64,000 bases of DNA from Cladorhizidae sp. MBARI D1340-BT2 (lineage: Eukaryota; Porifera; Demospongiae; Poecilosclerida; Cladorhizidae), in assembly GCA_028752905.1 (NCBI GenBank), contig JAQNBH010000006.1, positions 29,485,410 through 29,549,409 on the forward strand, read 5' to 3'. The notes under the pieces were generated by a model. That model was not told the DNA's origin. It saw only the letters and a program-made list of their open reading frames with translations, and did no database searches. The stretch's first letter is position 1. Each line of letters starts with the position of its first letter. This document shows positions 50,080 through 59,424 of this stretch, piece by piece. The position numbers and the translations under genes are program-made.

Positions 50080-50345
50080 AGCAAGATACTCGTTAGGAAA
50101 ATGTGGACAGCTACAGAAATTTGCTGCTATAAACAGGCCTGGTTATGCTAGTAAAACTCCTGCCGCAATGTTCTGTGAAACACATTACCCTAATGTTGAA
50201 GCTTATTACACATGCTTCATAAGCTGATATTTATTTCAAGAGCAGCACTTCATAATCGACCATATGGATGTTAACGACATGTATACTAAACAACTTTTGG
50301 TGAAATAAAACATGAGAGGCAACTCAACCAGAGTTTAGAGCTGGC
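50080..50345 (-). repeat. Diverged inverted third copy of part of the duplicated segment
   Basis: The plus strand here (AGCAAGATACTCGTTAGGAA, AGGCCTGGTTATGCTA, AGAGCAGCACTTCATA, CATGAGAGGC) is the reverse complement of 23020-23265 and of the matching part of copy 2. It is more diverged from both than they are from each other. No other part of the 10-kb segment follows. Confidence 0.65.
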
Positions 50346-51061
50346 ACAACAGTGACATCCAACAACAGTAGAGAATTGGTCAACAAGGCATCAAAGATTG
50401 TGATCGAGCTTCAGGACATGCAATGCATAATTCTGATGGTGAAAGCAGTTAATATCAAGGAAAAGAAATTCATGCATACATCCAAGCGTAGTTGAGATCT
50501 TAGAGCAGTGAAAGTATTGTGAAGAGAGGTCAATTCAGAGTCTACCTTGCTTGATAGCTATAATAGTTACCGAGCTATGACTTTCCTGGAGCAGTTTAAT
50601 GCTTTCCTGCAGAGAGTAGAGATGCACATAAAGAGCCTATTGATTATCCATAGAGATATAGATATTACTCGTAGTATTTTGTACTATTACATTGTGTTCA
50701 TCCATGTTTTATTTATATATTAACTTGCTGAATGAAAGTTAATCATTGGTGAGATTTGTTTCTAGACAACTCTCCTCAGCATTGGTCAACAATATTTACA
50801 AACATTCATTTTGGAATTTGTGTATTGTTGTTCACAAAAAATGCTTCTCTCAAACTATCCCCTTTTTCATGTGATGAGAGACGATAAGGTTTACAGTGAA
50901 ATGTCAACTGTGACATTAATTTACACTGTTTGCATAGAGAGAAGTAAGGAGGACCATATCTTGCAACTGGAATGGTCTCAGAACTAATTCAAATTCCATT
51001 CAGTATAGATATCAATGTATGATCAATTTAATCGAAAACTAAAGTATTCTCAGTTGACATT
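50346..51061. other. No supported gene
   Basis: No coding or repeat signal recognised. Confidence 0.4.
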
Positions 51062-51252
51062 GTAGATATAACTTTCTCGATTATTAACTTAAATTTGCTC
51101 ATTTGACATTCCTGCTAGTTACTCTAACCTCAATCAGGAATAATAAGATCCTAAGATTCATATGAATCTTAGCATCTCATTGTTCCTGATGAAGGCTAGA
51201 GCATTAGCCAGAATGTTGAGTGGGTAAATTTAAGTTGATTGCCAGAAAGTCT
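51062..51252. repeat. Foldback repeat, same family as 4337-4530
   Basis: The left arm (TCGATTATTAACTTAAATTT ... AATCAGGAATAAT) and the right arm (ATTGTTCCTGATGAAGG ... AAATTTAAGTTGATTG) are inverted copies around a short palindromic centre AGATTCATATGAATCT (51153-51168). The unit itself matches 4337-4412. Confidence 0.7.
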
Positions 51253-51964
51253 GTGTAACAAACAATTCAAGCATAAAAAGCTATGGTCTCAGCAGTATAC
51301 TTGGCTATGTATATGCTACCTCCTGGCATATCATCAGCTTATCTAGATGCTACTGCTCAACTTTACTGTTCTCTCCTGACATGTTCAAGACAGCAAAAAC
51401 CATAGCGCATGATTGGCATATGAACAAACATGTGTGAGTCCACTATTGTGGCTTACCAGGGAACAACTCTTATGCCAGTGTGTACAGCAGGTCCCTAACC
51501 AGCTCCAAATATGTAGGCACCAGCTTATTTTTGTGTGCATAAAACAGCTTGCTTTTACAAATGCCTAACCATCACAAATGCGACTGCGAAGAAGTTACTC
51601 TACTATAGCTAAAGGATCCCAAAATCTAGAACGATCTGTAGATGACTTACCAAGGATGAAAAAATTTACTCAGTAAACAGTTAGAGAGAAATAATTTCAT
51701 GAACTGTACAACCTAATACCTTTTTTTACGATATCTATTTCTGGTGCTCCTCTCCCTTAAGTATTTCTTTAACTCTTCACTTGCATTACAATTAGTTTTT
51801 ATAATTAAGTACTTCTTTTCAGCAGTCACTGATAGTAAGTAGCTCCATTTAACAACATGTGTGCAGAGTATATGGATATTTTTTGTGATGTAACTGTCAA
51901 CTCACTGATTATAGATGTATACAATAACCAAAAGATACACTTTTCGTGATAGGTCTTGATATAG
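51253..51964. other. No supported gene; possible upstream introns of the coiled-coil gene
   Basis: No exon recognised. The next feature starts with an internal exon, so upstream exons of that gene should lie here or further left. Confidence 0.35.
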
Positions 51965-53645
51965 GCAGAGCAACATAAACGTGACCGTGCTACTGAAAAG
52001 CGAAAGCGACTCGAAGGTAAGCTTCATACTGATGATCAAAGAACCAGTTTAATCTGAGTTTTTCAATAGTGGAGTTGGAGAGCTCTCAAAGAGTCCTTGA
52101 TCTGCAGAAGCAACTTTCAGAGAGCTCTCAAAGTGTCATTAATCTGAAGGAAGAACTTTCAGAGAGCTCTCAAAGTGTCATTAATCTGAAGGAAGAACTT
52201 TCAGAGAGCTCTCAAAGTGTCATTGATCTGAAGGAGCAACTTTCAGAGAACTCTCAAAATGTCATTGATCTGAAGAAGAAAGTTTCGGAGAACTCTCACA
52301 CTATCACTGATCTGAAGAAGGACTTGATTCACTATGAATCAAGATATGGTAAGCAATCATACTATATATGGCATGGTGTCCAGACATTTATTTCTGTATG
52401 TGCTAACATGGATATGTGGGAGGTGATGGCCACAACATGCATGGCAGGGTTTTGTTTGTGCTCATATCTGTTTGTGCATTTGTATGTATGACTGTCTCGG
52501 AGGATCATTGCCACACTTGGTAGGCAGATTATTAAGTATGTATCATCATTCAATTTTGAAGAGTCATGATCAATGGGGAGAGTCTGTGTCCTATTATGCT
52601 GCTTTACATAAGTAACATCTGAGGAAAGACTTGCTTCAAGTGCATAGTTATGACTAACGTCTTTTTTATATCTTGCCTATTGACTTGTGTGTTCATTTTC
52701 ATTGTGAGTATGCTATTAATTTGATACTGGGGTAAAAAATAATTTTTAGCATTCATAAAAAGATTTGCATAAAATTATATCTTAGAGAATCGTGCTTAAA
52801 GCTTACATATATGTTCAAACAATTTACATTACTGTAATTATATACTGCAAACCTATGGGCAATTAAAACCCGAGAGTTTGTATTGTGGGTGCTTTCATCA
52901 TGAAGCTGGTTATTCCAATTGATGCCCACTCATGTTATTCACATACACATTGCTGATCTGCAATAAAGTTTGAAGCTAAATTTTGCATGTGAAGCTGCTG
53001 CATGCGCTTTAGCTAGTTGTTCTTGTTGTCAGGATTACAGAAATGTCAAACTTGTCAACTTTCCAATGGGATCTTGTTATGTGTAACCAGTCTAGTCCTA
53101 AAACAGCACCTGTGGCTTGGGTTCAAAAAAGACTCTTAGCAAGCCTTGAATCCTATTGAGATATGAGCTTTATGAGTTTGCCATCCGACATTTAGAAATA
53201 CGAGTCAAACCAGATAGGGCATGCTACTCTACACCCAATAACAACATTTGCTTGACTTCTAAATATGCTCATGTTATAAACTTACTTTGATAGTGTGTCT
53301 TTGAAACTGTAGGTCGTCTTGACAACACAGAAAGCCAAAAAGGAACTTCTCAATGTCAGGTATCAGCTGAAGTTAGAGTGTACACACGCATTTGACATTT
53401 ATCCTTTTTTAATATTATTTTATCATTTCATCTTCAGAGCAGAGATGTGCATATATCTAGTAAGTTACTAAGAAATAGAGATGTCTTGTTATAGCGCAGA
53501 GCCTGCTTGCCTTCTTAACCTGGCTATTGTATTGTTAAAAATATCTCAGGGTATTCTAGTTAATATTTCAGGATGGTTCACGTCATATTGTGAACCAGCC
53601 TTTAGAAGGACTATGAATGTGACCCTAACAACCCAAAGAGTGTAA
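51965..53645 (+). CDS. Spliced gene for a coiled-coil protein with 17-residue repeats (3' part)
   Basis: Exon model from splice sites that keep frame: 51965-52016 (AEQHKRDRATEKRKRLE, donor GTAAGC), then 52070-52348 (acceptor CAATAG, donor GTAAGC). Exon 53313-53359 follows (donor GTATCA), then an optional 22-bp exon 53438-53459 (donor GTAAGT) and a last exon from 53572. The stop is at 53643-53645 with the small exon, or at 53614-53616 if it is skipped. All phases agree. The second exon holds about five 17-residue repeats (LSESSQSVINLKEE type), rich in Glu, Lys, Ser and Leu, so a helical coiled coil is likely. No domain beyond this is visible and the 5' end was not found. Function unknown; the first exon's basic stretch could be part of a linker. 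This is my own splice inference. Confidence 0.5.
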
Positions 53646-53689
53646 GGTTCAATCAACACCAATTCACACTTAACATAGATTACAGCGAT

Positions 53690-54240
53690 GTGACTAGGGC
53701 TAAGGCTGGGACTAGAGTTAAGACTAAGGCTTGGACTAGAGTTAAGGCTAAGGCTTGGGCTAGAGTTAAGGCTAAGGCTTGGACTAGAGTTAAGGCTAAG
53801 GCTTGGACTAGAGTTAGGGCTAAGGTTTGGACTAGAGTTAAGGCTAAGGATTGGATAGAATTAAGGCTAAGGCTTGGACTAGAGTTAAGGCTAAGGCTTG
53901 GACTAGAGTTAAGACTAAGGCTTGGACTAGAGTTAAGGCTAAGGCTTGGGCTAGAGTTAAGGCTAAGGCTTGGACTAGAGTTAAGGCTAAGGCTTGGACT
54001 AGAGTTAAGGCTAAGGTTTGGACTAGAGTTAAGGCTAAGGATTGGACTAGAATTAAGGCTAAGGCTTGGACTAGAGTTAAGGCTAAGGCTTGGACTAGAG
54101 TTAAGGCTAAGGCTTGGACTAGAGTTAAGGCTAAGGCTTGGACTAGAGTTAAGGCTATGGCTTGGACTAGAGTTAAGGCTAAGGCTTGGACTAGAGTTAA
54201 GGCTAAGGCTAGGGCTAGAAATATGGCTAGCCATCCCATT
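53690..54240. repeat. 24-bp minisatellite, about 23 copies
   Basis: Unit TTAAGGCTAAGGCTTGGACT plus AGAG, near perfect in most copies. Because the period is divisible by three, open frames of 130-220 codons exist on both strands, giving eight-residue peptide repeats. These are artefacts of the repeat. Confidence 0.95.
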
Positions 54241-54699
54241 GATATATTGTGGCTGGCCTTCTATACTAGCCCTAGCTCTAGCCCTCGGCCATAATACACC
54301 GTGGTTGTCCATCTGCGTGCTGAGATATAGTTACAATTTTCAAGGTGTTAGCTAGCCATAGCCATTTCTTATTTGATACAGATCATAGATTATATGGACA
54401 AGTTAGAAGAAGAGGGCCTGGTAGTGTCAGAATAGTTAGCCACACCCACAATCATGACCATTTTTGTTTTCCAAGAGGCCTTGTTGAAAAAACATTGTAG
54501 CATAGAGGTAGTTCCAGGAGACTTAGTACTCTTCATAGCGGAGGCTTCATTATGATGAAGTGAAAGGTCAAGTGTGCTGTTATTTTAGCTTGACAGTTCT
54601 AACAAAATGTCTACGAAGAGTGGAACCTCTGAAGCTGCATTTTATGTTAGCATGCAGTCTACATTATATATATGTTACGCGCAAACCTGGAACCTAGGA
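54241..54699. other. No supported gene
   Basis: A short CCCTAGCTCTAGCCC tract near 54262 resembles one at ~43205. Otherwise nothing recognised. Confidence 0.4.
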
Positions 54700-55015
54700 T
54701 CGTGCAAGGTCAAACTCAAACCTCCAATCTGCACTCTCAAAACCAAGAATTTGGTAATAACAGTAAGTTGTTCAATCTAGGATTGATCATAGAATTTCTA
54801 CTCAATAGAACAGGTAAAAGTTGCTCATTCTAGCAAGAAACCTTGGATCAAAAGTTTACGCATACTATCCTTGGATCGTGCTAGGTCAAACTCAAACCTC
54901 AATCTGCACTCTCAAAACCAAGAATGTTAATAGGAGCAGTAAAAGTTGCTCAATTCTAGGATTTATCAAAGAATTTGTAGCTCTAGAAACAGGTAAAAGT
55001 TGCTCATTCTGACAA
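54700..55015. repeat. Two-copy tandem duplication, ~170-bp unit
   Basis: GGATCGTGCNAGGTCAAACT followed by CAATCTGCACTCTCAAAACC and GGTAAAAGTTGCTCATTCT recurs at about 54697 and 54870 with small indels. Confidence 0.75.
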
Positions 55016-55161
55016 GGTAGTTGCATTCCATAAAGGCCAAATCTTGTACATACAAAATTCGTACAAAATTCATAACCGAGTATTCCAATTCAGTTAGCAA
55101 TTAATACATGTCCACCAATCCATATTTTCTGATCGAAATAAACTCTGGGAATCTTGATGCA

Positions 55162-55995
55162 CTAATCATGGTACCACTCCCCACATTTTGAACATTCTGC
55201 CATCCTACTTTTGTTCCATGGCATTCGGCAGACGCAGTACAGTTCAATTGTTTGAAATGGTTCCATTGCCAGAGAGAGGTTTGTAACAGTTTTACCAGGA
55301 AAAGGTAGCATTTTACGTGACTCGAAACAATTTACGAGGTGACATCTCATTTTGGAGATATCCCAGCATATTTTGGTTGGATCTTCACCATAACAGAGGG
55401 CTACTGCACAAGCAATAGCAAAAACTCCACAGTCATTACCATTGGTCTGCTGCTGAATGTTCATAAACCTTGCTGTGATCGTTTTATTCCTTGAAAATAC
55501 AAGTACAGCTATCTGTTCAGAAGTTGATAGAGGCAAACAATTGTAAAGACTATCATATACCTTAACTTCACTATTATCTTCCTTACTCAGCTCAATGCAG
55601 ATCCAGTGGTTGTTTTGACTGTTCAAAATCTGGACTGCATGACTCCGAATAATGTCACTGCTAAGATTAGAGACCACAGTAGTAGCTTGCAATCCATTGA
55701 TGGAGAGAAATACTTTTTTGAGAAGTTTCTGAGAGGCATACATATGTGAATCCACTAACCAGTTTCCATTAAGAATCATGTCACGATCTTCTTTATACAA
55801 CACTAGGTCTGGAATCCACATTGGTGGGACTGGTATATCAGGGTAGTGATCAACAATAACTAGTCCAGGCTTTCTATCATCACTGACTGAACTATCTAGA
55901 AGTTCAACATCATCGGGAAAAAATTGGTCTTTAGTAGCTCTACTGACAGTACCACCCACAACACTACTATCAGGCTTGCATCCACTTACAGAACT
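55162..55995 (-). other. Exon: Ulp1/SENP-type cysteine protease and partial PHD finger
   Basis: The 265-codon open frame (55959-55162) probably begins upstream as an exon near 55995. Ulp1/SENP proteases (family C48) process SUMO or similar modifiers. The catalytic set is present: His in NNHWICIEL, Asp in VYDSL, the oxyanion Gln in NIQQQTNGNDCG and Cys in NDCGVFAI. Downstream, a PHD-type zinc finger starts (LYCVCRMPW, AECSKCGEWYHD). It is cut by TAG after its His ligand; the sixth ligand Cys follows directly after the stop, but the final C-x2-C is not recognisable. The protease looks intact and could be functional if expressed. Confidence 0.85.
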
Positions 55996-56613
55996 ACTGA
56001 CCCTGGATTAGAAATATTAAAAGGTCTAAAATTGTTTTACTTTGCTTATTTCTGATATCACTCTCTGTGCAATGAGGTTCACTACAGTGAGGGACAGATG
56101 GTGAGGAGTGTTCAGGAGAGCTTGGATCATCTGAACAAGGTAGAGGAGTAGAACTTTTGTCTGCTGATACATGTTCTATAGGTTCAGTTTCATTGATCAA
56201 GTCTGCGATATCTTCCTCCATTAATGACCCTAGATTAGTACCTGGAAATATACCGCTATGTGGTGGTTGTCCGTACCCCAATTGATAAGGAGTACACTTC
56301 ATGGTTTCATGAACACATGTATTCAGTTGATCTAGTAGTATACACACACACACCAAACACACACACCCAAAAAAGCAGAGTTGACCAAGTATGTGAAGTT
56401 CATGCTGCCATCAGGCTGCCAGTATTTGGCATATTATTACTACAATGGCTGTACTAAACACTCGTCCATAACCTATCAATCACCATTACCATGAAAAGTT
56501 CAGCTATATTACATATTTATGGTATCTTCTTTTATAGTATCATACAGTGACCAATTATAGTTGTTTATGAATCACTATTGTTTATGAATCACTATTATGA
56601 AAATCAAACTTAC

Positions 56614-57069
56614 ACTGAATTTCTGGTAACCAATGTGACCATGCCATATCACATTCATTCTGTTCAAACCGACATGCAAGAAGTTCTTCACCTTTAGCAT
56701 TTGCACGTTCCACTAGACCCTGTGATTGAGGGTGTCTTGGTCGACCGTTTATGATGGTGGCTCTCCCCGGCCAGGTCTTCACCAGTTTGTCTATGATATG
56801 ATTGACAAATTCTCTTCCATTATCAGATTGGAATATCTATACATAGGAATACTCAAGTATGCTGTAACCATTAATAATCAATTATGTGTCACACAAACCT
56901 TGGGAAGACCGAAATATGCAAAAACACGACTGGACAAGTTTTTAGCCACCTCAATTGCACTCTTGTGCTCAAGTGCAAACAGTACATGGAATTTGGACCA
57001 ATGATCCATGTAGTGGCCAATCCAATTATGGCGGTCGTCTGGTCTATGTCGCATGTCAATCAAATCCAC
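56614..57069 (-). other. Exons: integrase DDE core
   Basis: Exon 57069-56899 begins VDLIDMRHRPD (first catalytic Asp) and includes HYMDHWSKF and VFAYFGLPK. After a 62-bp intron (56898-56837), exon 56836-56614 begins IFQSDNGREFVNHIID (second Asp) and includes GRPRHPQSQGLVERAN (catalytic Glu). All three D-D-E residues and the usual spacing are present, and no stop interrupts this part. The splice to 56331 restores PEIQYQLNT, as expected for the family. Confidence 0.85.
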
Positions 57070-57263
57070 CTAAATAAGACAATACTAAATACCAACATAT
57101 TTGTTACTAGTAATATTACCTGTCCTCGAGTCATAAACCCAGAAGAAATGATAGGTTTAATTGGGGCACTGTTGGTTTGTGGCTTCTGAAGGTTACACAC
57201 ACTACATAATCGAACGTACTTCTCCACAACAGATCTTGGTAGACACGCATAGTTCGAAGAAAT

Positions 57264-58064
57264 CTAGAGGGAGTATGGTAAAGACAGAGAATTGAATTAC
57301 CAGCATTTTTCATTGATAACCAAAACAGATCACTATTATAAAATGTCGCTAGTTGTTTACCACACACTAAAACAACAGGATTATAACCCATGGGTATTTA
57401 GATATTCACATTAAAAAGCTGAGAGGTGGATGCTTGCTGTATCTAGTGGATGAAACGGAAAATGTAAATCTAAATGCACACACCCATGTTTTTGCTACTA
57501 TTAGAAGGATGTAGGTCAAATCGATATAAAATAGGAAATGGGTGCAACATAAGGATTCATAACATCCAAACGTCAACATATTTCATAACGAGTGTTTTAT
57601 GTTGTGTCCAAAATGTAACTTGCTGTGTGTTCCAATTTTTCACTAAAAGTGAATTGGAGGTTACTACAATAGTAGTGTTTTACTCATATGCTGTGCTGCA
57701 CTGTCCTTGGACTCAATTGAATTTGGATATGACAAATTGTATGTTTGCATTTACCAACACCATATAAAAATTAGAGGTAGCAACCTTATGTCAGGACCTC
57801 AATTCAAATATTCATGGTCACATGATTAAAAACATTTTATGGTTGACATGAGCTATACTCATATTATGCACAGCTTATATAACTGAGAGTATGTCACAAT
57901 TTTCAATCTCTGGTGCAATCTTTAGGTGTTGAACCAGTAGAGCTCTACACTGTACCTACAATATTTGAGTGCCAAAATGAGAGCATGCATCAAAGGCTAC
58001 ATTTCAAACACAAGATCACATGCATAGAATCTGTTTTTATATAGAAATGATAAACATTCTGTAC
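57264..58064 (-). other. Large intron region of the integrase-Ulp1 gene
   Basis: Between the two zinc-finger exons. A minus-strand frame at 57391-57264 (MGYNPVVLVCGKQL...) reads open but does not fit the family here, and phases do not join. A missed small exon or an indel is possible. Confidence 0.4.
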
Positions 58065-58191
58065 CTCGGCTAGAGTCTTTATAGCCCATATGACCTTGAA
58101 CATCACAGTGCACTCTATTCAAAATAGTATGAAACTCTTCAATGTAAGCCACTCTCCAATAATGACCAAGGATGGAGGAGTCACTCTCATC
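58065..58191 (-). other. Exon: first half of integrase HHCC zinc finger
   Basis: Acceptor TTTTTTTCAG, donor GTACAG. Encodes WRVAYIEEFHTILNRVH then CDVQGHMGYK, giving the two His ligands. The two Cys ligands (LCSVC) come from the next exon, 57263-57120, which ends GFMTRGQ before a 50-bp intron. Confidence 0.75.
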
Positions 58192-59218
58192 CTGAAAAAA
58201 AGATTAGATTAAAACGACACTGTATAACTGCGATTCAGTAAAGGGTCTGGCTCATGAAGCGAATCGCTATTGGATTTCAATAAATTAAACAAAGTTTTGT
58301 CTTTGTTATTATCATCCAGGCTTTGAAATAGATTGGCACTTGACTTGTGGCTTTAAACTTATAAAATAAGGAGACCTGTCTAACAACAAAATATGTCTCA
58401 CCAAATATATCACTGGCTATTTGGGTTTAATCATACCTTTTTCTTTGCTGGTATACAAAGTACATCCTTAAGCCCAAGAGCAGGGTACTCCAAAAGTTAA
58501 AAACATTTTTGTTTCACCCAAAAATTGAATTTAGGATCACTGTTCGCCATCTCCCCTTTCAGAAATTTGACAACAGCTTGTCCCTTTGTTCTTGATATGG
58601 TTTTGCTTCCAAGGTTCCTTCCAGAAAGAAAGGTTTGCTGTATATAATCATCATATGCATTCTCTCCTTCCATTTCCCTTACTACAACCTCTTCCCACGT
58701 GGGAGAAAACTTGTTTCGATCTGATTGGTTATCGCGATCCTAGGATTGAGCAAATTCCCGGTTTGCGGGTAACATATATATTGTAATTGGCGAGATGCAA
58801 CAATTGCCTTCGAGCAGTTAGAAAGACAGTGCCACAAGTGTTCTGTGGAGAGTACTGACACAATGGTCTGGGCATTGTGGTAATAAATATGATTAACCCT
58901 GTGCATTTATACTTTGAGACATCAGCAAAACGTTGTCTCAATGTTTACAAAAATGCCTATGATCATTTTTTTTACAAAATATAATACTGTCTTGCTTTAT
59001 GGTTAGTGTAGCATTATCTTTCATGCAATTAAAGATAGTTCTTGTAACATTGGTTGCACACATCAGAAGAATCAATATTTGCATAATACTTACAGGTCCC
59101 CAGCATCCTTCTCGGTATACTCAAGTCATTATTCCAATAGCTCATCCAAACACTGATGACAGATGTAGTGTTCTATTTTTTACAAGCTAGCATGCTTAAT
59201 TATACATTTTTTTACTGC

Positions 59219-59350
59219 TTATATCTTAGAATCATCTTCCCTCACAAACTTCAGCAACTTATAAGAATTCCTATCACTATGGTCGTTGTGGCTGCTGATT
59301 CCAAATCCCTGTCTAGGAAAGAATTCGAGGAATGATGGTTTAGTAGCCAT
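59219..59350 (-). CDS. Short hypothetical frame, possible first exon
   Basis: ATG at 59350-59348 opens a 43-codon frame (MATKPSFLEFFPRQGFGISS...) ending in TAA at 59219. Its position just upstream of the integrase-Ulp1 gene and on the same strand raises the possibility of a leader exon, but no donor was clearly joined to a downstream exon. No family recognised. Confidence 0.2.
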   Translation of the reverse strand: MATKPSFLEFFPRQGFGISSHNDHSDRNSYKLLKFVREDDSKI

Positions 59351-59424
59351 TGCTAAGACCTGCTAAGCATCTCACTTAAATTGCGTGTTGTTGTGCAAGT
59401 AGCTAATACTACACACAATGCTTG

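Larger units (their letters stand above)
55162..58740 (-). pseudogene. KRBA2/Ginger-like gene: integrase + Ulp1 protease + partial PHD finger (interrupted)
   Basis: Exon model on the minus strand: 58740?-58437, 58191-58065, 57263-57120, 57069-56899, 56836-56614, 56331-~56035, ~55995-55162. Most junctions keep frame with GT/AG. The 58065/57263 junction does not, so an exon edge or indel is unresolved there. Domain order: N-terminal region (ISRTKGQAVVKFLKGE, YPALGLKDVLCIPAKKK), HHCC zinc finger, DDE integrase core, linker, Ulp1 cysteine protease, PHD start. This order matches KRBA2-like proteins and Ginger DNA transposases, which are integrase-derived. An in-frame TAA (58499-58497) sits in the first exon, just before LLEYPALG, and a TAG (55161-55159) cuts the PHD finger. 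Either a recent pseudogene or stops read around by unseen splicing. No terminal inverted repeats were found by eye. Confidence 0.75.

Noticed and set aside
53690..54240. Telomere-like repeat (TTAAGGC resembles TTAGGC)
   Set aside because: The unit is 24 bp, not 6 bp, and contains CTTGGACTAGAG; it is an ordinary interstitial minisatellite.
53680..54355. Overlapping frames of 130-221 codons on both strands
   Set aside because: Produced by the 24-bp minisatellite, whose length is a multiple of three; no promoter, splice site or non-repeat coding sequence accompanies them.
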